Shown: positions 52,251 through 60,701, counted from the first letter of the stretch. The stretch is 64,000 bases of DNA from Dermacoccus abyssi (GCF_034541975.1 NZ_JAVYJM010000001.1); one strand, 5' to 3'. Numbers and translations are program-made. The notes: generated by a model not told the origin, from the sequence alone.

Positions 52251-52379
52251 GTGCGCTGGGCCGCGGTAGCCCCGGGTCCCAAATTCAGCCGCCACGAGCG
52301 GCCACGTGCCGAGAGGCGCTCCCGGCCCAGCGCGCTTCACGTCGGAACGCTCACCTCGCTGCTGCGGGGTGAGCGTTTT
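52251..52379 (+). ncRNA. Candidate structured small RNA of about 130 nt, class unknown
   Basis: An outer stem pairs GCGCTGGGCCG (52253-52263) with CGGCCCAGCGC (52323-52333), extendable by two pairs. Inside are a gccgc-cacga-gcggc hairpin and a GCC-GAGA-GGC hairpin with a GNRA loop. A terminator with a TTTT run follows at 52346-52379, and a TAGGCT -10 box precedes the 5' stem at the right distance. No open frame with coding character covers it. It lacks the GGAAGG/GCAGC signal-recognition RNA loop and RNase P or tmRNA signatures. Together with 52094-52156 it accounts for the gap 52070-52401. Confidence 0.45.
52346..52379 (+). terminator. Rho-independent terminator of the candidate small RNA
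   Basis: A perfect 10-bp stem (aacgctcacc / ggtgagcgtt) with a 13-nt loop runs directly into TTTTC on the plus strand. The minus strand lacks a T-run. Confidence 0.7.
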
Positions 52380-52401
52380 CATGGGGACGGAACCATGGGC
52401 C

Positions 52402-52653
52402 TCAGTGCTCGAGCAGGTAGTGCTCGGCGGCGTCCCGACGCGCTTTCTCGCGGGCCCGTCGTCCCTTGCCGCGCCACTCGCAGACGTGACACACGCCGAA
52501 GCTGAAGTTGCCGTCGTCGATGATGCCGGGGGTGTCGGAGAACACGATCTCGTCGGGGGTCGGCTCGGCCCCTCGCTCGATGACCTGCTTCTTGCGTCGC
52601 TTGAGGATCTTCTTGCGCGACGTTCCCCCGAGCGCGATTGCTTCATTCGCCAC
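52402..52653 (-). CDS. Small conserved protein with a CxxC pair
   Basis: An 83-residue basic protein. The first ~25 residues are Lys/Arg-rich (RKKILKRRKKQVIERG). An acidic stretch (EIVFSDTPGIIDDGNFSFG) follows, then VCHVCEWRGKGRRAREKARR with a CxxC that could bind zinc. It resembles small uncharacterised actinobacterial proteins. The GTG at 52653 has CACACT 7 nt upstream. The gene stands alone on the minus strand. Confidence 0.65.
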   Translation of the reverse strand: MANEAIALGGTSRKKILKRRKKQVIERGAEPTPDEIVFSDTPGIIDDGNFSFGVCHVCEWRGKGRRAREKARRDAAEHYLLEH

Positions 52654-52660
52654 GCCCCCA

Positions 52661-52666
52661 AGTGTG
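52661..52666 (-). promoter_or_regulatory. -10 box CACACT, start of CxxC protein gene
   Basis: CACACT on the minus strand ends 7 nt before the GTG at 52653; the first base deviates from TANNNT. Confidence 0.35.
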
Positions 52667-52814
52667 CATGACGTCGTGGTGAACGGCAGGCGAAGAGGCC
52701 CCGGATATCCGTGTAATGATCATCACGCTTGTGGACGTTTGTTCAACTAGGTTGCTTCACCGGTTGGGGTCAGACGCGGGTACGGCTGCAGGCGGACGCT
52801 GTTCGAGAAGAACG

Positions 52815-52849
52815 AAGGCCCTCCGACACGCGCAGTGTCGGAGGGCCTT
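52815..52849 (-). terminator. Terminator downstream of the pst operon
   Basis: A perfect 15-bp stem (52815-52829 / 52835-52849) with a 5-nt loop is followed on the minus strand by CGTTCTTCT. It is the last hairpin after pstB. Confidence 0.75.
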
Positions 52850-52873
52850 GCCGAAACCAGAGGTAGTGAACCT

Positions 52874-52956
52874 CGCTCAGCGATTCTTTCTTGGCTGAGC
52901 TCGGTGCGGCGCTCCGGTCCGGTGCTCGCTACGCTGCGCTCCGATCCTCACGCCGC
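52874..52956. repeat. Direct repeat copy 1 downstream of pstB
   Basis: About 83 bp nearly identical to 53051-53134. It starts with a gctcag...ctgagc hairpin and continues through GGTGCTCGCTACGCTGCGCT. Together with copy 2 and the hairpin between them it fills most of the 52654-53140 gap. Confidence 0.85.
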
Positions 52957-52979
52957 TTCGATGCGCGTCTCCGTACGCC

Positions 52980-53030
52980 CGGAGCCCGGGGCACCATCCT
53001 CGCTTCGCTGCGGTGGTACCCCGGGCTCCG
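52980..53030. terminator. Long hairpin between the two direct repeats
   Basis: Arms of 17 bp with one mismatch (52980-52996 / 53014-53030) surround a 17-nt loop. It could terminate pst transcripts or be part of a repeat element. Confidence 0.6.
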
Positions 53031-53050
53031 TTCTTCGTCGACACGACCTT

Positions 53051-53134
53051 CGCTCAGCCGATTCCTTCTTGGCTGAGCTCGGTGCGGCGCTCCGGTCCGG
53101 TGCTCGCTACGCTGCGCTCCGATCCTCACGCCGC
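53051..53134. repeat. Direct repeat copy 2 downstream of pstB
   Basis: About 84 bp nearly identical to 52874-52956, beginning with a perfect gctcagcc/ggctgagc hairpin and ending six bases before the pstB stop. The pstB 3' end (complement cgctcagccga) resembles the first bases of the repeat. Confidence 0.85.
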
Positions 53135-53140
53135 ATTCGC

Positions 53141-53917
53141 TCAGCCGAAGCGGCCCGAGATGTAGTCCTCCGTCGCCCGCTGGTCCGGGTTCGAGAACAT
53201 CTTCTGCGTGTCGTTCATCTCGACGAGCATGCCCGGCTTGCCGGTCGCCTCGAGGTTGAAGAACGCGGTGCGGTCGGCCACACGAGCGGCCTGCTGCATG
53301 TTGTGCGTGACGATGACGATCGTGTACTCGCTCTTGAGCTCGTTCATCAGATCCTCGATGGCGAGGGTCGAGATGGGGTCGAGCGCCGAGCACGGCTCGT
53401 CCATGAGGAGAACGTCGGGGGAGACGGCGATCGCGCGGGCGATGCACAGGCGCTGCTGCTGACCACCCGAAAGACCTGCGCCCGGCTTGTCGAGACGGTC
53501 CTTCACCTCGTTCCAGAGGTTGGCGCCGCGCAGCGACTCCTCCATCTTCTCGGCGAGCACCTTCTTGTCCTTCACGCCGTTGAGGCGCAGCCCCGCGACG
53601 ACGTTGTCACCGATGGACATCGTCGGGAACGGGTTGGGGCGCTGGAAGACCATGCCGACGGTACGGCGCACGGCCACCGGGTCGACACCGGGGCCGTAGA
53701 GGTCCTCGTTGTCGAGGAGCACCTTGCCCTCCACGCGCCCGCCCGGGATGACCTCGTGCATGCGGTTGAGGGTGCGCAGGAAGGTCGACTTGCCGCAGCC
53801 GGACGGGCCGATGAAGGCCGTGACCGAACGGGGCTCGATGGTCATGGACGCGTCCTTGACGGCGAGGAAGTCGCCATAGAAGACGTTGAGATTCTGAACG
53901 TCGATCCGCTTGCTCAT
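53141..53917 (-). CDS. pstB: Phosphate ABC transporter ATP-binding protein PstB
   Basis: A 258-residue ATPase of the high-affinity phosphate importer. Walker A is GPSGCGKST, the Q-loop is VFQRPNPFP, the signature GLSGGQQQR and Walker B LLMDEPCSALD. The PstB hallmarks TLNRMHEVIPG and NPFPTMSI are present. The ATG at 53917 has GAAGGAAAC upstream. It is the last gene of pstSCAB, 42 nt after pstA; no phoU follows inside the window. Confidence 0.97.
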   Translation of the reverse strand: MSKRIDVQNLNVFYGDFLAVKDASMTIEPRSVTAFIGPSGCGKSTFLRTLNRMHEVIPGGRVEGKVLLDNEDLYGPGVDPVAVRRTVGMVFQRPNPFPTMSIGDNVVAGLRLNGVKDKKVLAEKMEESLRGANLWNEVKDRLDKPGAGLSGGQQQRLCIARAIAVSPDVLLMDEPCSALDPISTLAIEDLMNELKSEYTIVIVTHNMQQAARVADRTAFFNLEATGKPGMLVEMNDTQKMFSNPDQRATEDYISGRFG

Positions 53918-53959
53918 GTGACTCAGTTTCCTTCGAAGTCGTATCCGTCGATGCGGATG

Positions 53960-54865
53960 TCAGTTCTTGACCTTGCTCAGGCGGCCCACGAGGCGGCCCA
54001 GCAGGTTGAGGATGAGAACGAGGAGGATGAGGGTGCACGCGGCAGCCCAGACGCGCTCGTTGGTTGCCGGAACGGACATGTTGTCGCGACCCTCGTTGAT
54101 CATCGTCGGCAGCGTTGCCATGAGACCGTCGAAGAGATTCGGCGACAGACCGCGGAAGTAGGGGCCGAGGACGAGGAGTGGCGCGGTCTCACCCATGACG
54201 CGGGCAAGGCCCAGCAGGACACCGGTGACGATGCCGGAGAAAGCCGTCGGAAGAACGACCTTCATGATCGTCTTCCACTTCGGCACACCGAGCGCGTACG
54301 ACGCCTCGCGCAGCTCGTTCGGCACGAGCTTGAGCATCTCCTCCGTCGAGCGCACGACCACGGGGATCATGAGCAGGACGAGCGCGAGACACACCGCGAA
54401 CGGAATGCGGGTGAACCCGAACGTCGTCACCCACAGCGCGTAGATGAACAGCGCGGCCACGATCGAGGGGATACCGGTGAGGATGTCCACCATGAAACTG
54501 ACGGCCTTCGCGAGGCGGCCGCGGCCGTACTCGACGAGGTAGACGGCCGTGAGAACACCGATCGGAACGGCGATGAGGGCCGTGACGAAGGCCTGGATGA
54601 GCGTGCCCTGGATGGCGTGAGCCGCTCCGCCGGCCTGTTCGCGTCGGCCGACGCCGCGCTGGCTCTCGGTCCACCAGCCCGCGTCGAGCAGCAGGCGGCC
54701 GCCCTTGGAGATGACGGTCCACATGATCCACACGAGCGGGACGAGCGCGATGAGGAACGCCGCCCACATCACGACCCTGGCGATGGCGTTCTTCGTTGCG
54801 CGGCCACCGGACTGACCCTTCTTGCCCAGGCTCCCGGAGGCCTGGTCCACAACTGCCGTGCTCAT
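53960..54865 (-). CDS. pstA: Phosphate ABC transporter permease PstA
   Basis: A 301-residue permease with six helices. GIPSIVAALFIYALWVTTFG and the EAA loop around ELREASYALGVPKWKTIMKVV face PstB. A ~25-residue cytoplasmic N-terminus precedes helix 1. The ATG at 54865 overlaps the pstC stop (ATGA), so they are translationally coupled. Confidence 0.96.
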   Translation of the reverse strand: MSTAVVDQASGSLGKKGQSGGRATKNAIARVVMWAAFLIALVPLVWIMWTVISKGGRLLLDAGWWTESQRGVGRREQAGGAAHAIQGTLIQAFVTALIAVPIGVLTAVYLVEYGRGRLAKAVSFMVDILTGIPSIVAALFIYALWVTTFGFTRIPFAVCLALVLLMIPVVVRSTEEMLKLVPNELREASYALGVPKWKTIMKVVLPTAFSGIVTGVLLGLARVMGETAPLLVLGPYFRGLSPNLFDGLMATLPTMINEGRDNMSVPATNERVWAAACTLILLVLILNLLGRLVGRLSKVKN

Positions 54866-55893
54866 TCGGAGAAGGCCTTCCTGCGTTCGATGACGATGCG
54901 GGCGAGCGAGTTGACGACGAACGTCAGGATGAACAGCACGAGACCGGCGGCGATGTAGGCGCCGGTCTTCGTCGGGTTGTCGAACTCGCCGGCGTTGTTG
55001 GCGATCTTCGAGGCGAAGGTCTCACCGCCGGTGAACAGCGACCAGTTCCAGTCCGCATTCGGAGCCAGAGCCGACACGATCATCATGACGGCCACGGTCT
55101 CGCCGAGCGCGCGGCCGAGACCGAGCATCGACGCGGAGATGATGCCGGGCTTGCCGAAGGGGAGCACCGCGGTGCGGATGACCTCCCACTTCGTGGCGCC
55201 CAGAGCCGTCGCGGCGTCCTTGTGCGCCTGCGGCGTCTGCGCGAAGACCTCGCGCGAGAGGGCCGTGATGATCGGCAGGATCATGATGGCGAGGATCACG
55301 CTGACGAAGAAGATCGTGCTGCCCGCGCTGGTCTGCGTCTCGCTGAAGAGCGGGAACCAGCCGAGAACGGAGGTGATCACGTCCTGGACCGGCTGGAAGA
55401 GCGGGCCGACCGTGAACAGACCCCAGAGGCCGTACACGATCGAGGGGACGGCGGCGAGCAGGTCGATCAAGGCCGCGCCGGGCTTGGCGAGCCAGGAGGG
55501 GGCGTACTGCGTGAGGAACAGCGCGATGCACACCGCGAACGGCACGGCGATGGCCATGGCCACCAGCGAGGTCGCGACGGTGACCCACAGCAGACGTGCG
55601 ATACCGAAGTGCAGCGGCGAGGAGTCGACGTCCCAGTCCTGCGAGAGCAGGAAGTTCGAGTCGTTGTCCGCCAGCGCCGGAATCGCCTGGATGACGAGGA
55701 AGGCGCCGACGAGGGTGACGAGGGCGACGACGAGGATTCCCGCGCCGGAGGCGAGGGCGGAGAAGATCTTGTCGCCGAGGCGCCCCGTCGAGGCGCCGTC
55801 GCCGGCGGGCGTGCGGTCTTCGGGCCCGCCCTCTTGCAGGTCGTCGTCAGGGCCGGGCGTGTCGGCCGCCGAGACGCCGGTGATTGAACTCAT
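54862..55893 (-). CDS. pstC: Phosphate ABC transporter permease PstC
   Basis: A 343-residue permease with six helices. A ~50-residue polar N-terminus rich in Asp/Gly/Pro precedes helix 1. AAVPSIVYGLWGLFTVGPLF and KDAATALGATKWEVIRTAVLP (EAA loop) identify PstC. The ATG at 55893 is the first Met after the upstream non-coding bases. It lies 137 nt after pstS beyond a partial terminator, and overlaps pstA by 4 nt. Confidence 0.96.
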   Translation of the reverse strand: MSSITGVSAADTPGPDDDLQEGGPEDRTPAGDGASTGRLGDKIFSALASGAGILVVALVTLVGAFLVIQAIPALADNDSNFLLSQDWDVDSSPLHFGIARLLWVTVATSLVAMAIAVPFAVCIALFLTQYAPSWLAKPGAALIDLLAAVPSIVYGLWGLFTVGPLFQPVQDVITSVLGWFPLFSETQTSAGSTIFFVSVILAIMILPIITALSREVFAQTPQAHKDAATALGATKWEVIRTAVLPFGKPGIISASMLGLGRALGETVAVMMIVSALAPNADWNWSLFTGGETFASKIANNAGEFDNPTKTGAYIAAGLVLFILTFVVNSLARIVIERRKAFSE

Positions 55894-55983
55894 GAGCTTT
55901 CCTGCCCCTTTGCTCGTTCTGGTCGATGGATCGAAGAGGACACCCACATCGGCAGTCGATCCGTTTCCCCGGACGTGCCGCAA

Positions 55984-56013
55984 GGTGCTCGGGGCGAGTT
56001 CGCCCCGAGCACC
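55984..56013 (-). terminator. Attenuator hairpin between pstS and pstC
   Basis: A perfect 13-bp stem (ggtgctcggggcg / cgccccgagcacc) with a 4-nt loop starts 17 nt after the pstS stop. In this position it would give more PstS than permease, the usual need for a binding protein. Confidence 0.75.
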
Positions 56014-56030
56014 CCGTCAGGCGTCGAGCA

Positions 56031-57149
56031 TCACTTGATGGCGTTGACGGCCGTCTTGACCTTCTCCTGGACGGAGGTCGGCAGCGGGGCGTAACCCTGC
56101 TCCTCGAGGCCCTTCTGCACGTCCTCGCTCGCGAAGTGGTTGAGGAACGCCTTGACCGACTTGCCCTTCTCGGCGTCCGAGTACTTCGAGCAGACGACTT
56201 CGTACGTGACGAGGACGATCGGGTAAGCGCCCTTCTCCTTCGTCGTGTAGTCGAGCTTGAGGCGCAGGTCGTTGCCCTTGCCGTCGATCTTGGCTGCCTC
56301 GACGGCCTTGCCGGCCGACTCACCCGTGAGCTCGACGGCGCCGGCGCCGTTGTCGATCTTGGCGACCTGGAGGCCGTTGTCCTGCGCAGCCGACCACTCG
56401 GCGTAGGTGATGCCACCGTCGGTGGACTTCACGGCGGAGGCGACGCCGGCCGTCTTGGCCTTGCCCTCACCCTTGCCGGTCCACTTCTTGGCCGGCTCGG
56501 CCGTCCACTTGTCCTTCGCGGCGCCGTTCAGGTACTTCGTGAAGTTCTCCGTCGTGCCCGACTCGTCCGAGCGGAAGAAGACCTTGATGTCCTTGGCCGG
56601 CAGCGTGACGCCGGAGTTGATCTTGGCGATCGCCGGGTCGTTCCACTTCGTGATCTTGCCGTTGAAGATGTCGGCGAGGACGGCGGGCGTCAGGGTGATC
56701 GGGTCCTTGACGTCCTTGAGGTTGTAGGACACCGCGATCGGGCCCGTCACCATCGGGATGTTCCAGGCATCGGAAGCGCAAGCCTTCTTGGCCTCGTCGA
56801 CCTCGATCTTGCCGTCCTTCGGCTTCGTCTTGAGCGCGGAGTCGGAGCCGGCGAAGTCGACCTGCTTGGCGATGAACTGCTTGATGCCGTTACCGGAACC
56901 GGTGCCGTTGTACGTGACGGTGGCGTCGGAGCAGTTCTCACCGTAGGAGTTGATGGCTTCCTGAATGGCGTTGTCCTGGGCGGTGGAACCCTCGGCCTTG
57001 AGGGCCTTCGTTCCGCACTCGCTCGAGGAGCCGCCGCCGGACTTGGAGGACGAGTTGTCGGAACCGGACGTCTCGCTGCCACAGGCGCTCAGGGCGAGGG
57101 CGCTCGCGAGCGCGACACTGGAGATGCGGGCAATGCTCGTGATCTTCAC
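56031..57149 (-). CDS. pstS: Phosphate-binding lipoprotein PstS
   Basis: A 372-residue exported lipoprotein: signal peptide with lipobox LSACGS near residue 23, then a Ser/Gly linker. ALKAEGSTAQDNAIQEAINSY and YNGTGSGNGIKQF bind phosphate, as do DFAGSDSAL and VFFRSDESGTTENFTKYL. It captures phosphate outside the membrane and feeds PstCAB. The GTG at 57149 has GAGAGGT upstream; the longer frame to 57287 covers the promoter. A PHO box lies about 90 nt upstream. Confidence 0.96.
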   Translation of the reverse strand: MKITSIARISSVALASALALSACGSETSGSDNSSSKSGGGSSSECGTKALKAEGSTAQDNAIQEAINSYGENCSDATVTYNGTGSGNGIKQFIAKQVDFAGSDSALKTKPKDGKIEVDEAKKACASDAWNIPMVTGPIAVSYNLKDVKDPITLTPAVLADIFNGKITKWNDPAIAKINSGVTLPAKDIKVFFRSDESGTTENFTKYLNGAAKDKWTAEPAKKWTGKGEGKAKTAGVASAVKSTDGGITYAEWSAAQDNGLQVAKIDNGAGAVELTGESAGKAVEAAKIDGKGNDLRLKLDYTTKEKGAYPIVLVTYEVVCSKYSDAEKGKSVKAFLNHFASEDVQKGLEEQGYAPLPTSVQEKVKTAVNAIK

Positions 57150-57202
57150 GGTGGGTGTACCTCTCGAAAACTGGATTCCGGGCATGCGCCTGGACGTGAT
57201 GG

Positions 57203-57208
57203 AACATA
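57203..57208 (-). promoter_or_regulatory. Possible -10 box TATGTT of pstS
   Basis: TATGTT on the minus strand lies 27 nt after the PHO box and about 53 nt before the pstS start, at a distance that would let the PHO box overlap the -35 region. Confidence 0.4.
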
Positions 57209-57235
57209 GGCGTCGAGAGTGACCGGATGGCCCTG

Positions 57236-57257
57236 CTTCGGTGAACGGAGCGTGAAC
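57236..57257 (-). promoter_or_regulatory. PHO box (two 11-nt direct repeats) upstream of pstS
   Basis: On the minus strand GTTCACGCTCC and GTTCACCGAAG stand head to tail. They match the 11-nt GTTCACC-type direct repeats bound by PhoP in Streptomyces. This predicts induction under phosphate starvation. Confidence 0.7.
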
Positions 57258-57329
57258 GTGACGCCGCCCGAATGAGATGTGCATCACATCCGTTTCCGAC
57301 CGGCGGTTGGCCGCGTCGGTGAGGGCGCG

Positions 57330-58298
57330 TCAGCGTTCGAGCACAGGCGTGCGCAACCGCTCGACCGAGATCACCTGAGCGTTCGCTCCCGAGCCCAGCA
57401 TCTGACACACGAGAACCTCGCCCTTGTCCATGCCGTTGGCCTTGATGCGACCGAGCAGGCGACGGGCCGGAGATCCCTTCGGAGCGTGCTCGGACAGCCT
57501 TGCGACGAGCGCCGGCAGGAGTGGGCGGTGGGTGCACAACGCGACCGGTAGACCGCGTTCGAACGCCTTGACGAGCTGTCGCCCGGCCTTGGCGGGGGAG
57601 ACCTCGAAGGTCTCCTCGGACAACGCGGCCTTCGTGCGAAGCGGCGTGCCCGTGGCGTTCGTGAACGGCTTGACCGTCTGGACGCAGCGGGCCGACGACG
57701 ACGAGACGACGCGCTCGGGCGTCCACGCACCGAGCACCGGCACGAGGGCCTTCGCGCGCTGCTTGCCGCGGTCGCTCAGGGGACGTCGAGCGTCGTCGGA
57801 ACCGCGGTAGGCAGAGCGGGCTTGAGCGTGAGAATGACGGACGAGCAGCAACGGCCACGTCTCGAGGCGCCCGGTGAGCTCCGCTTCGACGAGCGCGTCG
57901 AGTGGCAGGTGATCCCGCGAGTAGCTCAGCTTGCGCCGGGCATTCTCAACGGTGAGCCAGCGGACCTCGTCGACCTCGTGGTCGAGCGCGCCACTGCCGC
58001 CGACGACCTCGGCCGCCCAGTAGCGCACCACCTTGGTGCTGCCGTTGGCGAGGCCGTAGACGAGTTCGGGCAGCGGAATGCCGAGACGGACGGCCAGACC
58101 CGTCTCCTCGAGCACCTCGCGCACAGCCGCCTCGGCGAACGTCTCGCCGGGGTCGAGTTTGCCCTTTGGCCAGGACCAGTCGTCGTAGCGGGCGCGGTGG
58201 ACGAGCGCCACCTCGAGGCGTCCCTGACGGCGGCGCCACACGAGCGCGCCAGCGGCGGCCACGACCGAAGTGTTGCTGCTGCGGCGACCGTTGCTCAC
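57330..58298 (-). CDS. MutT1-type Nudix hydrolase fused to a histidine-phosphatase domain
   Basis: A 322-residue two-domain protein. The N-terminal Nudix domain (about 10-140) has WPKGKLDPGETFAEAAVREV continuing into LEETGL, the complete Nudix box. The C-terminal histidine-phosphatase domain starts WPLLLVRHSHAQARS, with the RHG motif changed to RHS, and contains VALCTHRPLLPAL. This resembles mycobacterial MutT1, which removes 8-oxo-guanine nucleotides or diadenosine polyphosphates. Its GTG overlaps the ppk stop (GTGA). Confidence 0.88.
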   Translation of the reverse strand: MSNGRRSSNTSVVAAAGALVWRRRQGRLEVALVHRARYDDWSWPKGKLDPGETFAEAAVREVLEETGLAVRLGIPLPELVYGLANGSTKVVRYWAAEVVGGSGALDHEVDEVRWLTVENARRKLSYSRDHLPLDALVEAELTGRLETWPLLLVRHSHAQARSAYRGSDDARRPLSDRGKQRAKALVPVLGAWTPERVVSSSSARCVQTVKPFTNATGTPLRTKAALSEETFEVSPAKAGRQLVKAFERGLPVALCTHRPLLPALVARLSEHAPKGSPARRLLGRIKANGMDKGEVLVCQMLGSGANAQVISVERLRTPVLER

Positions 58299-60688
58299 CG
58301 GCGACGGGCCTTGCGACGGCGCTTGGAGTAGGCCTCGATGAGGTCGGCTTGGTAGTCGTGCTTCGGCTCGCCGTCGGCGAGGAGATTCTCACGGTGCCAG
58401 CGGCCCTCGGCGTCGAGACGCCACGACGACGTCTCGTCGCTCATGCCGGCGGCGACGAGGTCCACGAGCGTTGAGACCTGGCGCTCGTCCGTGAGCCCGA
58501 CGAGAGCCTCCACGCGCCGGTCGAGGTTGCGGTGCATCATGTCGGCGCTGCCGATGTAGACCGTCGGCTCCTTGCCCTCGATCTCGAAGATGAAGACGCG
58601 GCTGTGCTCGAGGAAGCGACCGAGAATCGAGCGGACCTCGATGTTCTCGCTGAGACCCGGCACACCGGGGCGCAGGGCGCAGATGCCGCGTACGAGCACG
58701 TTCACCTTCACGCCGGCCTGCGAGGCGCGGTAACAGGCGTCGATGATCTGCTCGTCCACGATCGAGTTCACCTTGATCGAGACGGTGGCCTTCTTGCCGG
58801 ACTTGGCGGCCTCGATGCAAGCGTCGAGGCGTTCGAGCAGCCCGCTGCGAACCGAGCGCGGGGCGACGAGCAGGCGCTTGAACTTGGCACGCGGGGCCAT
58901 GCCCGAGAGCTGGTTGAACAGGCGTCCGATGTCCTCGCCCACGTCCGGGTCGGTGGTGAGCAGGCCCAGGTCTTCGTACAGGCGCGCCGTCTTCGGGTTG
59001 TAGTTGCCGGTGCCGACGTGGCAGTAGCGGCGGATGCCGTCGCCCTCGTGACGCACGACGAGGCACAGCTTGGCGTGCGTCTTGAGCCCCACCATGCCGT
59101 AGACGACGTGGACGCCCGCGCGCTCGAGCTTGCGGGCCCAGGAGATGTTGTTCTCCTCGTCGAAGCGGGCCTTGATCTCGACGACGGCGAGCACCTGCTT
59201 GCCGGCCTGCGCGGCGTCGATGAGCGCCGTGATGATGGGGGAGTTTCCGCTCGTGCGGTAAAGCGTCTGCTTGATCGCGAGGACGTCCGGGTCGGCGGCG
59301 GCCTGCTCGACGAACGCCTGCACCGACGTCGAGAACGAGTCGTACGGGTGGTGCAGCAGGATGTCGCTGCTGCGCATCGCGCCGAGGATGTCGGGGGCTT
59401 CGGAGCGCTCGACGGGTGCGAGCAGCGGGTGCGTCTTCGGCAGGAAGCGCGGCCACTGCAGCTCGCTGCGGTCGAGATCAGCGATGTCGCCGAGGCCACG
59501 CAGGTCGAGCGGTTCGGGCAGGCGGAAGACCTCGTCGTCGCTCACGCCGAGTTCGCGGGTGAGCAGTTCGAGGACGTGGGCGTCCATGTCGTCGGCCACC
59601 TCGAGGCGCACAGCCGCACCGAAACGACGACGCGTCAGTTCCTTCTCGAGAGCCGTGAGGAGGTTCTCCGCGTCGTCCTCCTCCACCTCGAGGTCCTCGT
59701 TGCGGGTGACGCGGAAGGTGAAGTGCTCTCGCACCTCCATGCCGGGGAAGAGCACGTCGAGGTGCTCGGCGATGACGTCCTCGAGCGTGACGAAGCGGGC
59801 GTGGTAGAGCGCGTCCTCGTCCGGCCCTGCAGGCAGCTTCACCATGCGGGGCAGCAGCGGCGGCACCTTGACGCGGGCGAAGTGCTCGCGCTCCGTCTTC
59901 GGATCGATGAGCAGGACGGCCAGGTTGACCGACAGGCCCGAGATGTAGGGGAACGGGTGCGCCGGGTCGACGGCGAGCGGCGTGAGGACGGGGAAGACCT
60001 GCGACTCGAAGTAGCGGCGCAGGTACTCGCGGTCGGCTTCCGTCAGCTGTGTCGGCTTGAGCAGCTGGATGCCCTCGTCCTCGAGCGCCGGGCGCACCTG
60101 GCGCTGAAAGACGCCCGCGTGGAGATCCATGAGGTCGTGCGAGGCGCGGGTGAGGTCGTCGAGGAGCTCGCGCGGTTCGAGGCCGGAGGCCGAACGCACG
60201 GCGAGACCAGCAGCGATGCGGCGCTTGAGGCCGGCGACTCGCACCATGAAGAACTCGTCGAGGTTGCTCGAGAAGATCGACAGGAAGCGGGCGCGCTCGA
60301 GCAGCGGCACGTTCGGGTCGGTGGAGAGCTGCAGGACGCGCTCGTTGAACTGCAGCCACGACATCTCACGGTCGAGGAAGCGATCGCCCGGCAGGTCGTT
60401 CGGAGCCTTGTCGCGTTCGGCGTCAGGGCGGGGAGCGTTCTCGGCGGCCCGCGGGCGTGCGGCGGCGCGGGGCTTGAACCGGGCGACGGCAGCCGACGAC
60501 GTGGTGTTCGGCGCGGGTGGCGCCACCTCGCCGGTGCCCGTTGCTGCATCCAGCGTGGCGTCGGCGCCGGCCGGAGTGGCGGTACGTGCACTTGCCGGCG
60601 TCTGCTTGCCGGAGCCGCTCTTGGCCGGCGTGCGCTTGCTCGCGGAGGCCTTCGGGGTGTTCTTCGAACCGGAGGTCGAGGCAGTCAT
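58295..60688 (-). CDS. ppk: Polyphosphate kinase Ppk (PPK1)
   Basis: A 797-residue enzyme making polyphosphate from ATP. About 95 low-complexity residues precede a normal-length PPK1: DRFLDREMSWLQFNERVL, the N-terminal helical domain, then FTRNEDLEVEED-type core segments. RRYCHVGTGNYNPKTARLYE holds the phosphorylated His, and the C-terminal catalytic domain includes GICALRPGVPGLSENIEVRS. The ATG at 60688 has TAACGA 7 nt upstream. It follows mshD by 10 nt and overlaps the MutT1-like gene. Confidence 0.96.
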   Translation of the reverse strand: MTASTSGSKNTPKASASKRTPAKSGSGKQTPASARTATPAGADATLDAATGTGEVAPPAPNTTSSAAVARFKPRAAARPRAAENAPRPDAERDKAPNDLPGDRFLDREMSWLQFNERVLQLSTDPNVPLLERARFLSIFSSNLDEFFMVRVAGLKRRIAAGLAVRSASGLEPRELLDDLTRASHDLMDLHAGVFQRQVRPALEDEGIQLLKPTQLTEADREYLRRYFESQVFPVLTPLAVDPAHPFPYISGLSVNLAVLLIDPKTEREHFARVKVPPLLPRMVKLPAGPDEDALYHARFVTLEDVIAEHLDVLFPGMEVREHFTFRVTRNEDLEVEEDDAENLLTALEKELTRRRFGAAVRLEVADDMDAHVLELLTRELGVSDDEVFRLPEPLDLRGLGDIADLDRSELQWPRFLPKTHPLLAPVERSEAPDILGAMRSSDILLHHPYDSFSTSVQAFVEQAAADPDVLAIKQTLYRTSGNSPIITALIDAAQAGKQVLAVVEIKARFDEENNISWARKLERAGVHVVYGMVGLKTHAKLCLVVRHEGDGIRRYCHVGTGNYNPKTARLYEDLGLLTTDPDVGEDIGRLFNQLSGMAPRAKFKRLLVAPRSVRSGLLERLDACIEAAKSGKKATVSIKVNSIVDEQIIDACYRASQAGVKVNVLVRGICALRPGVPGLSENIEVRSILGRFLEHSRVFIFEIEGKEPTVYIGSADMMHRNLDRRVEALVGLTDERQVSTLVDLVAAGMSDETSSWRLDAEGRWHRENLLADGEPKHDYQADLIEAYSKRRRKARRR

Positions 60689-60695
60689 GCCCCTA

Positions 60696-60701
60696 TCGTT
60701 A
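60696..60701 (-). promoter_or_regulatory. -10 box TAACGA, leaderless start of ppk
   Basis: TAACGA on the minus strand ends 7 nt before the ATG at 60688 and overlaps the last bases of mshD. Confidence 0.4.

Noticed and set aside
52251..52379. Signal-recognition RNA, RNase P RNA or tmRNA as the identity of the small RNA candidate
   Set aside because: The GGAAGG/GCAGC apical loop of SRP RNA, the RNase P conserved core and a tmRNA acceptor end are all absent.
52874..53134. Direct repeats considered as a CRISPR or attachment site
   Set aside because: There are only two copies of ~83 bp, far too long for CRISPR, and no integrase or cas gene is nearby.
52835..54958. A 707-codon plus-strand open frame over the pst genes
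   Set aside because: It runs antisense to pstB and pstA, which have unmistakable family motifs; the composition is that of a GC-rich shadow frame.
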